From contig NC_092874.1 of the NCBI RefSeq assembly GCF_028372415.1, forward strand, positions 57,201,865 to 57,265,864: a stretch of 64,000 nucleotides of DNA, given 5' to 3'. The position numbers and the translations under genes are program-made. The number at the start of each line of letters is the position of its first letter. Positions within the stretch are counted from its first letter, which is position 1. Shown here in pieces: positions 1 through 11,474 of the stretch. Origin of the DNA: Notamacropus eugenii. Taxonomy: Eukaryota; Chordata; Mammalia; Diprotodontia; Macropodidae. The notes beneath the pieces are model-generated. The model did not search any database and was not told the DNA's origin. It was given only the letters and a program-made list of their open reading frames with translations.

Positions 1-83
1 TCTTCTTCACCAATCCCACAACATAGCCAAAGGTCTCCAGAGAAAACATAATAAGGATTGAATTGACTTGTAGAGAACATCCA

Positions 84-430
84 TTAGATTATAAACTCCT
101 TGAGGGCAGGTACTATCTTTTGCCTTTTTTTCTATCCCTGGCACTTAGCAAAGTGCTTAACACATGTTGTGATTCAGTCATTTCAGTCATGTTTGACTCT
201 GTGATCCCATTTGGGGTTTTCTTGGTAAAGATACTCCAGCTCATTTTACAGATGAGGAAATTGAGGCAAACAGGGTTAAGTGACTTGCCCAGGAACACAA
301 AGCTAGTAAGTGTCTGAGGCCAGGTTTGAACTTAGGAAGATGAGTCTTCCTGACTCCAGGTCCAGCATTCTACTATGGTACCACATAGCTGCCTACTTGA
401 CACATAGTAGGCACTTAATAAATGCTTACT
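84..430 (+). mobile_element. L2 LINE 3' end, split by a SINE
   Basis: The left part has the L2 3' signature (ctccttgagggcaggtac, then gcacttagcaaagtgctt). The terminal part (catagtaggcacttaata) resumes after position 395. The SINE at 166-395 interrupts it, and joining the flanks restores a normal L2 end. Confidence 0.8.
166..395 (-). mobile_element. Marsupial MIR-like CORE-SINE
   Basis: This is a reverse-strand copy: tail block first (cccatttggggttttcttgg), then the core (gacttgcccagg, gctagtaagtgtctgagg), then the head ending in catagctgcc. It is flanked by the direct repeat cttaacacat (156-165) / cttgacacat (396-405), a one-mismatch target-site duplication. Confidence 0.9.
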
Positions 431-1134
431 GACCAAATGATCTCATGAAACATATCTAGGTCTCCCTCAAGGGAGGGGCTTTGCAACCGGCTTCTGCAGG
501 TATCTGGCTCAGTGCTGAGAGGAGATGATTATTTTAGAGATTGAGGTATTATCTTATTTGGTCATGGAGAAGAAAGAGTTAATAACTTAGTGGAGATTGA
601 AAAGAAAGTGAACCTCCTCCCCCATCACTGTTCTCTTCCCTTTGGGCTGCTAATAGTATCAAGATCATTTCAAGCTTCCTTTAAGACAGGAGTTGGGGGC
701 AAGGGAGAAAGAGCATTACCTAGCTCTACCCCACCAACCACATCCCCATGCCTATTGTCATGTCCATGATAGATAATGCATACATCCTACCTAAGCAAGA
801 TGGAGCTTGGGTCTGGGGACACCTCATTTGTGTTTGTTCTTTCCTGTTCCTAGGTGAATGAAAAACTATCCCGTGATGGCTATGTCCAGTCTTGGAGGTG
901 ACCTCCAAGATGTCTGGAGGTCCTGAATCTTTTTTGTCAGAATTGGCTGGCAGCCCAGGGAGAAGACTGCAGCAGCTTCCCTGTGGCTCTTAGGGAACAC
1001 AATGCCAATAAGACAATGCGCTCAAGCCTGGTCTCACTTGCCAGAAGACATGGACTTTGAGGGAGCCAGTGCAGAAAGAAGTTGATGTGGAAAATCTCGA
1101 TCCAGTGACCATGGCCTCCTGGCTGTTTCATGAA
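431..1134. other. No recognised gene or repeat
   Basis: The stretch is mixed-composition DNA with no convincing exon, SINE or LINE signature. Short open frames on both strands lack recognisable homology and codon structure. Confidence 0.5.
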
Positions 1135-1336
1135 CAGACACTCTATCTCTCAGCTCTAGGCATTCTGTCTGGCTGTCCCCCATACCTGGAATACTTTCCC
1201 ATCTCTGCTCCAACTACTGACCTCCCAGGCTTCCTTTTAAATCCCAACTAAAATCCCTCCTTCTACAGGAAATCATCCCTAACCCCTCTTAATTCCAGTG
1301 CTTTCCCTCTCTTAACCATTTCCTATTTATTGTAGG
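1135..1336 (+). mobile_element. L2 LINE 3' region fragment
   Basis: Matches the L2 segment preceding the terminal repeat: ggctgtcccccatacctgga, a stretch resembling the 'cttccttcaagtcccagctaaaatccc' region, then aattccagtgctttccctct. It ends abruptly where the MIR begins. Confidence 0.8.
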
Positions 1337-1575
1337 AGGTGAAGTGAGTAGAGTGCTGGGCAAGGAGTCAGGAAGACCTGAGTTCAAATCCATCCTCAGA
1401 CACTTAATAGATGAGAGACTCTGAGCAAGTCACCTTAACCTCTGTTTGATTCAGTTCCCTCCACTGTACAATGGGGATAAAACAGGATCAACCTCCCAGG
1501 GTTATTGTGAGGATTAAATGAAATAATAATTGTACAGTGCTTAGCATAGTAAATGCTATATAAATGTTAATTGTC
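1337..1575 (+). mobile_element. MIR/Ther-1 SINE, near full length
   Basis: Shows tRNA-like head, core (gacctgagttcaaatcc, gagcaagtcacc), and the 3' LINE-derived tail (gggttattgtgaggattaaa, then gcttagcatagtaaatgc). Confidence 0.9.
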
Positions 1576-2204
1576 ACTATCATTATCATCACCATCATAT
1601 CTAATACCTGAAAATACCCAAAAGAAAATGGGGGGAGGGGAAAGATACCAACAATAAGGTCCTAGAGCATAGACAGGTCCTCCAGGAATTAACCCATGGT
1701 CTTGACAAGTCAGCCATATGAAGATGGATGGATAAAGGCAGAGTACCAAACCAGCTGCTATTTGACTGTGGGAAAATTCCAAGCCAGAGAAACATTTATA
1801 AGGACACTGTTGGAAAGCCCAGCAGCAAATAGATCAACTTGGCAGGCAACCATCAGAATTGTGGTAAGTTGGGTTTGGTTTTTTTTTTTTTTATTTTCCT
1901 TGTAAGTCAAAAGTATCATGCAGTTTGTGAGGTAAAGACACAGAACCGTAAATAGGCAGACCCGGCCAAAAGAAGAACAGCTGCCAACCCACGGGCAGAT
2001 TATGAATGGGATTGGGAGGGGAATCAGTGCTGGTCATTCTGAAGTTTGCCCAGTCACATTCATGTCCACCAACGTGTGTCAGCAGATCACTTCAGTAGCA
2101 ACACCAATGGTCCAAGTGCATATTATGGCCATCTGTACCTATGTGTAAATAAGTATACAGACTCTACTCAAATACAGAAAACTAGTTAAGTAGATTCAAA
2201 ATCA
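1576..2204. other. Unassigned DNA with a poly-T run
   Basis: No gene signal is visible. A T-run lies at about 1879-1892. The rest is unique-looking sequence. Confidence 0.5.
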
Positions 2205-2266
2205 TTTGAAGTACAGATACCCAGTGGCTCCCTAGTACTTCCAGGATCAAATATGAAATCCTTTTT

Positions 2267-2536
2267 AAAATTATTTTTACATGCACCTGGGAAATAAGAT
2301 GTACAGGCAATGGGGTACAGAAATCTATCTTGACCTACAAGAAAGTGAGCATGGGAAGGGAGATAGGAAGAGGGGTGATAGAGGGGAGGGCAGACTGGGG
2401 GAAAGGGTAATCAGAATTCAAGCCATCTTGGGGTAGGGGAGGGGAGAGATGGGGAGAAATTTGGAACTCAAAATCTTGTGGAAATGAATGTTGACTAAAA
2501 TAAATAAATTAATACAATAAAAATATAAAAATTTTC
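2267..2536 (+). mobile_element. L1 3' UTR fragment inserted in L2
   Basis: Matches the marsupial L1 3' end (cagaaatctatcttgaccta, G-rich stretch, aactcaaaatcttgtggaaa) and ends in an A-rich tail. A perfect 10-bp direct repeat aatccttttt flanks it at 2257-2266 and 2537-2546, so it is a clean target-primed insertion, 5'-truncated to about 270 bp. Confidence 0.9.
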
Positions 2537-2639
2537 AATCCTTTTTTCTGTTTTCATAATGTCCTTCATAGCCTATCCTCTTCCTACCTTTCCAGTCTTC
2601 TTACACCTTATTCTCCCTCCACATACCCTATGATCGTGG

Positions 2640-2772
2640 GGACTATTTTGTGGTAGAACCTTCCAAATTCATATTGGTCTGATCAGCCACAGTTGGACAA
2701 CTATACCTTATCCCAGACATAATGATGTTATTTTGGTCCACTTCCATTACAAAGAACAACCAACAAACACTG
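2640..2772 (+). mobile_element. 3' end of a SINE with RTE-like tail
   Basis: Contains ggtctgatcagccacagt and ends with a tail like 'aagaacaaccaacaaacac', the signature of the marsupial SINE family whose tail resembles RTE. It interrupts the L2 reading between catatgatc-type and aatgacactgac blocks. Confidence 0.6.
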
Positions 2773-3242
2773 TGTTCCAATGACACTGACATCCTTTGTA
2801 GTTTCTTGAACACCTATACTCCTTCTTCAGACTGTGAAGATTGAAAGACAGAAAGACTCCTTTCTGACTGTCCCCAGTGTCTGGAATTCCTTCCATCCTC
2901 ATCTCCCCTTCCTGGTTTCCCTGGCTTCTTTCAGGACCCAGCTAAAATCCCACTTTCTGCAGCTAGCCTTTCCCAATCTCCCATAATGCTAGGGCCTTCC
3001 TTCTAAGACTGTCTCTAGTGTATCTTGTGTATATCTTGTTTGTATATAGTCATTTCTACATTGTTTTTCCTGTTAAACTGGGACCTTCAACAAACCTTGA
3101 AGATAGGGTTTGTTTGTTTGATTGGGAATGTGCATCTTTGTATTGTCATCAAGCAAAATGACAAAATGTTGGTGACATGCATCCAAAAAGCAAAATTTCC
3201 CTAAGCTGGGCCTCCAACCACACTTTAAAATCTTAAAACAAA

Positions 3243-3572
3243 ACATCAATCAATCAATAAGCATTTAAGCACCTACTGTGTACCAGGTACCGCACTAGGT
3301 GCTAGGATCACAAGTACAAAGGAACAATCCCTACTTGCAATGAGCATAATTGTATTTTATTGGAGGAAATAACAAACCCATATAAAATACAGGCACATCA
3401 ATATAAAGTGAATAAATACCAATATGTTCATAAAGTAGTTACATACAAGGTAGTTAGTTTAGGGGGTAATAGAAGTTGCAGAGATCAGAAAAGACATGAT
3501 GTAGAAAATGGTGCCTGGGCTGAATCTTAAAGGAAGTGAGGAAGTCTCTGAGTCATACAAGACAGCACAACA
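3243..3572 (-). mobile_element. L2 LINE 3' end, reverse strand
   Basis: Begins with the reverse-complement L2 terminus (cacctactgtgtaccaggta, cactaggtgctaggatcaca). It continues through degenerate versions of the 'ctgccctcaaggagctc' region and the internal 'gggctgaatcttaaaggaag' block. Confidence 0.75.
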
Positions 3573-3722
3573 AACAGTAAGCACTTGAGCTATGCATAAA
3601 GCTCTGCTCTAGGCACTGAAGGAAACACATACTTTAAGGCAAGACATAATTCTTGACCTTAAGGAGCTGCCTGTAGTCCAGTAGGAGAATATGACAGTAA
3701 CAAAGATAGTTGCAATAACACA
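3573..3722 (-). mobile_element. Second reverse-strand L2 3' end fragment
   Basis: Starts the L2 terminus again (gctctgctctaggcactgaa, then gaccttaaggagctgcctgt), so it is a separate copy next to the previous one. Confidence 0.6.
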
Positions 3723-3740
3723 ATGTCATGGTTCAATTAG

Positions 3741-3850
3741 GTGGTAAACTCCTTGAGGGTAAGACTGGTTTTTTCCTCTTTTTGCATCCTCAGTGCATGC
3801 AGCCTGCCCAATAATAGGTGCTTAATAAATGCTTATTACCTGATTGATGT
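3741..3850 (+). mobile_element. L2 LINE 3' terminus
   Basis: Signature aaactccttgagggtaag followed by taggtgcttaataaatgctt. It lies just left of a SINE insertion. Confidence 0.75.
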
Positions 3851-3858
3851 TAAGTATG

Positions 3859-4116
3859 TTGTTGTCGTTGAGTCATTTTTTCATCATTCAACTCTTTGTG
3901 AACCCTTTTGGGTTTTCTTGGCAAAGATACTGGAATGGTTTTGCCATTTTCTTCTCCAGCTCATTTTGCAGACGAAGAAATTGAGGCAAAGAGAGTTAAG
4001 TGGCTTTCCCAAGGGTCACACAGCTAGTAAGTGTCTGAGGCTGGATTTGAACTCACAAAGATGAGTTTTTCTGACTCCAGGCTTGGCACTCTAACCACTG
4101 TACCACCTAGCTACCC
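3859..4116 (-). mobile_element. Marsupial MIR-like CORE-SINE
   Basis: Reverse-strand full-length copy: gttgagtcattt at the tail, gggttttcttggcaaagata, ttttgccattttcttctcca, core gtcacacagctagtaagtgt and head ccacctagctaccc. A short direct repeat aagta flanks it. Confidence 0.9.
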
Positions 4117-4149
4117 AAGTACATTACAAAATAGTGTTATTTGATGTTT

Positions 4150-4330
4150 GAAGGGGTAGGTCATTACCAACCATTGCATTATATCCCTCAAATTGGTGAT
4201 TTGCCTATTTCACCTTCACCCCATTTTGCAGATGGAGAAATTAAAACCAACAGAGGTGAAATTATTCCTCTTTAAGGGAGGCCAGAAGTGGGAGCTAAAA
4301 GTATTAGAGTTAGGTCTGGACACAGCTTAT
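4150..4330 (-). mobile_element. MIR fragment, decayed
   Basis: Contains ccattttgcagatggagaaa and downstream blocks matching a reverse MIR core at low similarity. Confidence 0.5.
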
Positions 4331-6509
4331 AAGTCATCAGATCTTCTTGAGATGCACTTTGAAAAAACTGGTGGGACATAGGAGCCAAATGCCTGTAAAT
4401 CCCACTTCCAAGAACAGAATGAATGGAGTTTTAGACTGAACCACAGAGAATAAAATAAGCCATGAAGGGTTACAATTCATTTTCAAATAAAAATTGGGAA
4501 AGATGGCAATAAGGATGCCCACTGGTATGATAAAGCTTAGCAAGAGGTATTTCCAAATAAATTCTATATATCTGTTTCTTTTTCATTTTTAATGTGAAAT
4601 GACCGGTGAAATGTAGCTAGCTACAGACAAAAAAAATTTTTTAAACTATTTAGACTATCTGTATCTAAGTCATGGATACAGTATAAAATAACATAGGATT
4701 TTGTATAGGATTTTGACCTGTGAATTACTACAAATTAAAAAAAAAAAAAGCATTGCTGTATATATAAAGCCACGATCTGAAACAAATAGGGGTTTAACCA
4801 AAGAATGGTGATTGCAAGCCATAAAGTGATTGCTCAAAAGATTTGATAATGATGTACATAAATACCAGTAACTACACATCATATAAAAGATTAATATCTT
4901 CATGTGCTCCTGTGTATTGTAAATACTAGTATGCATACTATAAACATAACAGTCACTGAATGTACCCTTTGGCCCACATTTAAATGGTTATTTATAATTA
5001 CTTGATTCATTTCAATGCAAACAGTTCCTTATGTTACCTTAAAACAAGTATATTTCCCTTATTAACTCAAGATGTAAAATATAAAAGTCTAAAAAAATTA
5101 TAAAGCTATCATAGGACTCCAGAGACAGCTCATGAAAGCTCTGGAAATTTTTGAAAAGATAATACAGCACTAATTTTAATAATTTGTTCACCCCATTTAA
5201 ATCTATACCTAGATGCAGGATTATGTATCTTACAATGCAAATGAACTTGAAATGGTTTCGATGAAAGGTAATTTCATCCCTGCGATGGGTGTATTATTTA
5301 CCCAAGACCAGAAACCATTCAAGTGGTAACACTTTCCTATCAGGGAACGCTAAAAGCAAACCATTCTAACAAAGATAGAAACAGTACATAATAGGAAAGA
5401 GGAAATATTCTTGAACTGCACAAAAGAGGATAGGATTAAGAAGTTAGATCAAAATGTAAAAATAAATGCAGGTGGTACAAGTTGGCAGAATGATAGAAAA
5501 AAAGTTAGTATTTCATGACATGCTACCTTAATGCAATATTAAGTGCTGCATTTAAATTTATACATGCTCACATGAGGGCGAGGAAGAATTTGTAGCTGTA
5601 TGAAATAGTGATTACAACACTAGTGAGTGTAATTAGAAGCAAACAATCAAGAAGAATGAAAAGCACAACCAGCTTCTCCATACTGTCACAAGCCATTTCT
5701 TTCTACCTTCTCAAAGCCTACCAAACCCTCTTCCCATTGTTATCCCAACCCAGCGATCTGGTGGCGATATATACTGAGGTCCTTTATATTCATCAAGAAC
5801 CTGATAGATGTGCAATAAGAACAGAGAGCTAGGAGTGGGGGACTCCAAATTAAAATCCTAAGAGTGGTGTGTTGGCCCAGAGGTTCATTTTTTTGCTGTC
5901 ACCCTCTCGATACACTCTCCCCTTTGTTCCCTGATTATTAATTTTGGAGTCATTAGTGATATAATTTGTTTCACAAATTGCAATTATTTTAATTATTCAT
6001 TTCTGTAACTGTGTGTGTTTTTTTAATTTAGAGTAAGGAAAGGTTTAAACAAGGTTCTCGAAAATGAAAAGGTACCATTAACATACTAAGTGGTCTCTGT
6101 CAAAAATAGTATATTTTAATATAGACTTCAGGTCTTTGAGTAGAATTTCGCTACGATGAAAGAATGTATATATGTTGGGAGTGGAGTGTTGAGGCATTAA
6201 AGATAAAATACAGAGGAACACAAGTGAAGGATGTATTTTGTTCTCTGAAGAATGGATGTCCTATTCATAGAAACAGGCTCTGTAGCGGGTTTACCTTGCT
6301 CATAGCAAATCCTGATATTAAAATAACACTTGGTCAGAGCAAAACAGAGTGTGGCTTTTAAGTACAGAAGTTGTTTTGACTTAAAATGATATGAGCAGCA
6401 AGAGAATTTACAGAGGTAGTTATGCTGTAGGAAAGAAAAATATTCTGGTTAGCCTCCTTGTGGCTTTATAATATGCATTCTCTATTTCTGTAACCCTATA
6501 GACATTTAA
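4331..6509. other. A+T-rich unique DNA without genes
   Basis: About 2.2 kb lacks recognised repeats apart from A/T runs (for example 4737-4749). It holds an octamer-type site ATGCAAAT at 5235-5242 and a TAAT-rich block at 5895-6015 that resembles conserved non-coding DNA (see findings). No coding homology is seen in the short open frames. Confidence 0.5.
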
Positions 6510-6768
6510 GGGGGAGTTAGGTGGCACAGTGGACAGAGCATTGGGCTTGGAATCAGAAAGACTCATCTTCATGAGTTCAAATCTGGCCTCAGACACTTAC
6601 AAGCTGTGTGACCCTGGGCAAGTCATTTAACCCTGTTTGCCTTACTTTTCCTCATCTGTAAAAATGAGCTGACAAAGGAGATGCCCAACCAATCTACTAT
6701 CTTTGCCAAGAAAATCTCAAATGGAGTTATGAAGAGTTGGACGTGACTGAAACAACTCAGCAACAAAA
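6510..6768 (+). mobile_element. Marsupial MIR-like CORE-SINE, full length
   Basis: Head ggggagttaggtggcacagt, core gagttcaaatctggcctcag, tail with gccaagaaaatctcaaatgg and cgtgactgaaacaactcag. The direct repeat acatttaa at 6502-6509 and 6769-6776 is the target-site duplication. Confidence 0.95.
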
Positions 6769-6924
6769 ACATTTAAAAGTAGCCAGTCATGATACTTGAC
6801 TTTGTATTGGATTAGCTTGTGTTAAGAGGTCAGATTTTTTTCATGACATAAATTTCATTTCTATTGTCAAACAAATGAAAACCAGGATATTCAAAGACAT
6901 AGAGTAACACTTGGATCCAATGCT

Positions 6925-7160
6925 CACGTAAAATGGAAAGAGCACAAACCTTACAGTTAGGAGACCAGGATTCTAGTCCTCACTCAGTCCCTCACTTGCT
7001 GGATAATGTTGGGAAAGTCACAGGGTCTCAGTTTCCTCAACTGTAGAATGAAAGGCTTAGACTGAATGAATTGAACTATATGAATGAATTGTCTAAATAA
7101 AGACTATAATGATTGAGCTCCATGGCTTCCAAGGTCACTTTTAAATATAGTATCTTATGA
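6925..7160 (+). mobile_element. MIR3/Ther-2-like SINE
   Basis: Head atggaaagagcacaaacc, core-like gaaagtcacagggtctcagt, then gtagaatgaaaggcttagac and ccaaggtcacttttaaa. A short internal repeat of gaatgaattg is present at about 7065-7090. Confidence 0.75.
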
Positions 7161-7552
7161 TGGATCATCAAAGGGACAAAAGTTTGGGAAGAGTTGTGGG
7201 CTGATCACATGGGAAAAATAGGAGCTTACTGACAGCCAGCCTGGGTCCTGCCCTAGGATCCACTTAATGACAGAAGATCAAGGGGAAGCTCTTAGGTGAA
7301 CCCCAAAGAAGGATTTGTAGGAAGACAAACAAAAGTCATAGAGGGGAAATAATGGTTTAGATAAGTCACTTTCTGTACCATTGGAGGGAATGCCTATATA
7401 AATGTGATTCTGGCATTAATGAAGTCAGTGCCTACTCAGTGCAAGAAGGTATTGTGAGATGTGGTGGGGTTAAAAAGCCCCCAGATGGTCTAGTCTCTGC
7501 CATTGCCACCCTCTCCAAAGAGCAACACCTCGCTTGTAGCAAGTACTTAACA
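7161..7552. other. No recognised feature
   Basis: Unique-looking DNA with no open frame of interest and no repeat family recognised. Confidence 0.5.
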
Positions 7553-7725
7553 AGATCATAAGATTTATGCCTTGAAGGGACCTTACAGGTCATTAAGTCC
7601 ACTCACTTCATTTTACAGATGAGGAAATTGAGGTCTGGAGAGGTAAAGCCTCAATGTCATACAGGTAGCAAGGAGCACACCTGAGGTTCAAACTCAGGTC
7701 CTCTAGAGGCTCCAAATCGAGGTTT
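7553..7725 (-). mobile_element. MIR3/Ther-2-like SINE, reverse strand
   Basis: Begins with the reverse 3' end (cttgaagggaccttacaggt), then cattttacagatgaggaaat and aggttcaaactcaggtcctc. Confidence 0.8.
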
Positions 7726-7879
7726 TTTTCCCATGATGCCTGCATTTCAGTCATAGTTCTTGATAAATCCTAATAAGGATGTTCTGCTACTGTAGGTTAC
7801 CAGGGAGTTTTAATGAGCATGACTCATTGTAGCAAAGAGCTTCTGAGTCTTTGTTATGGAACTGCCAATCCTTACTTTG

Positions 7880-8102
7880 AAAGGTCCCTAATCCATCCCT
7901 TCCTCTTCACTCCCCTGGCTTTCACCATCATTGATATCCTCATCTCATCACAGCTGCATGGATGTACAATGGTCTCCTACTTGTTCTCCCTGGCTCTAAT
8001 CATACAGCACATCGTGCCCAGATTAACCTTCCTAAAATATGAAATTGGTCACATTATTCAACCATTCTGTAAAGCCTTTAAAACTCTCCCATTGCCTACA
8101 TA
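7880..8102 (+). mobile_element. L2 LINE fragment (region upstream of the 3' end)
   Basis: Matches the L2 block that precedes the usual 3' piece: tcctcatctcatcacagctg, ggtctcctacttgttctccc, then the 'aaccttcctaaaatatgaaa' segment. An open frame over it reflects L2 sequence, not a host gene. Confidence 0.65.
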
Positions 8103-8299
8103 CAGCAGGAGTTCCCAACCTGTCAACCACCATTCCCTGGAGGGCCTGTACGCTCATTGCAAGAAGGCCACGGACTCATATGTGCGCCAGTCATCTCACT
8201 AAATGATTCAGAACAATAAATAAATAGATGATTCAGCACTCTACTTTCTGTAGAATGAATGATATCTTACATATACCCACCCTACTAGTTTTTACAGAT

Positions 8300-8531
8300 A
8301 TGTCTCTCTCTGTCTCTCTGTCTCTGTCTCTCAGTCTCTCTGTCTCTCTCTGTCTCTCAGTCTCTCTCTCTCTCTGTCTCTGTCTCTCAGTCTCTCTGTC
8401 TCTCTCTGTCTCTCAGTCTCTCTGTCTCTCTGTGTCTCTGTCTCTCTGCCTCTGTCTCTCTGTCTCTCTCTGTCTCTCTTTCTTTCTCTCTCTCTGTCTC
8501 TCTTTCTCTGTATATATATATATATATATAT
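8300..8531 (+). repeat. Compound microsatellite (TCTCTG)n then (TA)n
   Basis: About 215 bp of interrupted TCTCTG/TCTC units is followed by a perfect TA run (8514-8531). Long Ser/Leu/Val open frames here are artefacts of the repeat. Confidence 0.97.
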
Positions 8532-8535
8532 GTAA

Positions 8536-8925
8536 TTAACAAGCATTTAGTAAACACCTGCCAAGCACCGTACTAAGTGCTCAGGATAGAAAGAATGGCA
8601 AAAGATAGTCTGTGCTGTCATGGAGCTCACAGGCTAGTGGCCAGACATAGATGACATTCAAACAGCCATGTACAAACTAGATATATATATGAGATAAATT
8701 GAGGATGATCAACAGAGAGTAGACACTAGCATTAAAAGGCTTCTGGCAGAAGGCAGGATTTTAATTGAGACTTGAATGAAATTAGGAAAAATTAGGGAAA
8801 TTAGGAGGCAGAGATGAGGAAGAACAGAGTTCTAGGCATGGAAGACATCCAGTGAAAATGCCTGCAGTTGGAGGCGGAGTGTCTAGATGGAGGAACAGTA
8901 AGTAAGAGGCCACTGAAGTAGTGAT
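8536..8925 (-). mobile_element. L2 LINE 3' region, reverse strand
   Basis: Long reverse L2 match: aagcaccgtactaagtgctc, gtcatggagctcacaggcta, gataaattgaggatgatcaa, then gttctaggcatggaagacat and tggaggaacagtaagtaaga. Confidence 0.85.
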
Positions 8926-10144
8926 TAATAAAATATAATTCATTTAAACTCTTAAATATTACTAAACAGAAACTTTTTGACACTGTGTATTTTCTTAAAC
9001 AATTGATATTAAATACAAATTGACATAATGATGTTATAAAACTCATGCCTCAAGCTCAGAACTCCACAGTTCATTATATTCTCCCCACCTCCCCACCCAT
9101 CCCACTCTTCACCACCCTAAGGAAAATCTCTTAAAGCTTAGATTTGTCTCCTCTTCAGAGTTTTTCCAATAGGTCCCTTCTAGAAAAGTACTCAATGGAC
9201 AAAGTAGATCAGGTATAGGATGGCTAATTATTTCCTCTACCACAAAAGAAATTCTTAAAACATGAAAGACTCAAATACATATTGATAAATACTTAAAACA
9301 TTATACAGTAACCCATCACTCATTATATTCTCCTGGGATATTGATACTTAAAACATGAAATATTGCGTGGGACCACTGAACTTCATTCACCTTCATCTTA
9401 ACTCTGTATTGTCCAAACAACTCCCTCAATTCAATATCTTCTTGCCAAGACAGGGCATGAATTGGACTTATCTTCCTAGAAGTTATCATCTCATCCAATA
9501 AGTTGTTTCAGAGGTCTCCCCATGATAAGCAACCATCACCCAGGTCTGGACTCTCAACTTTTTGAATTATAAGGTGCTACCAAGACTAGACCCATCAATC
9601 TCAGGATCTCTCTTTGGTTACCTGAGCTTTCAGAATGACATAGAGATGGAGAAGGGTGCCGAGACCAAGGCTCAATCTCACTCTGATAAGGACACATTCT
9701 TGCTACTATGTTTAAATAGCCAATACAGTTGCTTGGGGGAAAGAAAAGAACTCTTTTCTACCTTTCTGCCAAAGGAAATCTAAGGAAAAGACCAGCAGAG
9801 GCCCAGGTTACATATTCAAAAGAGAGAAAGAAGAGCATGAAATTAACAGTTGACTGTCCACTTAAACTCTACCAAATGAACTCTTTTGGCTCATTGGCCA
9901 AACTCTTTCAACACAAGTCTGCCCACTCTTCCAATATAGTGATGGGAGAGAACATGGGGACCAACCAGAAGCCTCCAGTTTTACATGCCCTTTATCAAAG
10001 GACCTATCCTAAGGGGAAGGATATTGACCTAACTCTGTGCAGTCTCCATTAGATGGCTAATATACACTCTCTCATATGGAGAGAGAGAGAGGTCCACAAT
10101 TTTTTTATGTTAGAAAAAGGGCCCTTTCCACTTTGAAAGGTAGC
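8926..10144. other. Unassigned DNA, one 107-codon open frame of unknown origin
   Basis: No repeat is recognised. The plus-strand frame 9729-10052 encodes a basic 107-residue stretch with no homology I recognise, no signal peptide and no membrane segment. It overlaps another frame and has no supporting splice or promoter context, so I treat it as chance or an unknown repeat relic. A short GA run lies at 10079-10091. Confidence 0.4.
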
Positions 10145-10300
10145 CCAGAGTATATAATACAAAATCCTGAGCTTGGCATTCAAGGCTCTTTTTAATTTAG
10201 CATCATCTTTTCTACTCAAACTTGTTTCTCACTATTCCCCAACAGAACCCATCCAATCCATCCACTGCTATAACTTCACTGCCCGCTGAACAGGCCATAT
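10145..10300 (+). mobile_element. L2 LINE fragment
   Basis: Contains acaaaatcctgagcttggca, ttcaaggctctttttaattt, and a degenerate 'ctcactattccccaacaga' segment, in L2 order. Confidence 0.7.
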
Positions 10301-10810
10301 TGATAGCTGACATTTACACAGTGAATTCAAATTTTGTAGCATTTTTCAGTATTACCTCATTTGGTCTTCCCAAGAATCCTTTGAGGTAACTACTACAGGC
10401 CGTGTTACACCCAGATTACCCAGACAAGAAAACTGAAACTCAGAGAAGGTTCAATTACTCACTCAGAGTGACATAGTAAGAGAGCAGCTGGGTGGCACAG
10501 TGTGCCAGACCTGGAGTCAGGAAGACCTGAGTTCAAATCAGGTCTCACACACTTACTAGCTTTGTGACCCTGGGCAAGTCACTTAATCCTGTTTGCCTCA
10601 GTTTCCTCATCTGTTAAGGAAATGGCAAACCACTTTAGTATCTTTGCCAAGAAAATCCCAAATGGGGTCACAAAAAGTGGGGCATGAAATGAATGAACAG
10701 CAAAAAGTGTCACAGTGAGTATGTACTACTAACACTAAGTGTCAGAGACAGGACTGGAAAGATATTCTCTCTTGACTCTAGGTCCATCACTCTTTCTGTT
10801 TCATTAAGTA
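10301..10810 (-). mobile_element. MIR SINE split by a younger SINE
   Basis: Reverse MIR: tcatttggtcttcccaagaa, gacaagaaaactgaaactca, gacatagtaag. It resumes after the insertion at 10707 with tcacagtgag and gtgtcagagacaggact. The repeated target segment at the join is imperfect. Confidence 0.75.
10482..10706 (+). mobile_element. Marsupial MIR-like CORE-SINE
   Basis: Starts gcagctgggtggcacagt, core gacctgagttcaaatcaggt and gtgaccctgggcaagtcact, tail gccaagaaaatcccaaatgg. It is inserted in a reverse MIR. Confidence 0.93.
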
Positions 10811-11180
10811 CTCTAAACCTTTGTCCACATGCTGTTATCCCACTCAGAATACTCTTCCCTTTTCCTTCTGTCCCTCACGGTCAAATTCAAGGTCTAGCTC
10901 ACTCAGAAATGTCCATACCTTTTCCAGCCCATGCTCATAGCCTTTTCCTCTGATCTCCAGCACAGCACATGTTTTGACATTTAATAACTCACAGCTTGGT
11001 GTTTCCACTTAACTACCTCATACACCTTTGGTCTTGTCTTACCAATTAGATTGCAAGCTTCTGAAAGGCAAGGACTATATGTGACTTTTTGTTTTCTAGT
11101 TTCCCCCAGTGTCTAACACAGTGCTTTAACATAATAAACATTCAATATATCTTGAATGAATGAATAAATAAATGAATGAT
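10811..11180 (+). mobile_element. L2 LINE 3' end
   Basis: Shows gtctagctcactcagaaatg, then gattgcaagcttctgaaagg and gtgtctaacacagtgcttta, closing with gaatgaatgaataaataaa. Confidence 0.8.
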
Positions 11181-11474
11181 CCTGGTTTTGTGGTTAATAA
11201 CTTGTACCTGGAAATAAATTCTTCCTCTGTGAAAATCAGAAGTTTGTATGTCCATGTTAGGGTTTTTCTCAGCACTTCTCCAAATCCTGTAGATCATGAA
11301 TCATGATATTAAAGCTAAAACAATACTCAGATTCCAGATACAGATGAAAATGGTTTTGATTTCTCAGATTTGAAGGCAATTTTAAAAGAAGGTGGGTGAG
11401 CCTAAGAGCAACAGGGAGATATATGGTGGACATAAATAGGCATGTTACCAGTGATAACTGGCACACAGGAAATG

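Larger units (their letters stand above)
2205..3115 (+). mobile_element. L2 LINE 3' region with two nested insertions
   Basis: L2 blocks are in order: ccagtggctccctagtactt, then (after an L1) catagcctatcctcttcc and ctttccagtcttcttacacc, then (after a SINE tail) aatgacactgacatcc, then ctggcttctttcaggaccca and the terminal block near 3000-3115. The insertions are at 2267-2536 and about 2640-2772. Confidence 0.85.

Noticed and set aside
8300-8531. Possible CRISPR-like or tandem gene array
   Set aside because: No repeat-spacer structure is present; it is a plain microsatellite.
8228-8539. 103-codon Ser/Leu/Val-rich open frame
   Set aside because: It is a translation of the TCTCTG microsatellite.
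9729-10052. 107-codon basic open frame
   Set aside because: No recognisable family and no supporting signals. The length is possible by chance in 64 kb on six frames.
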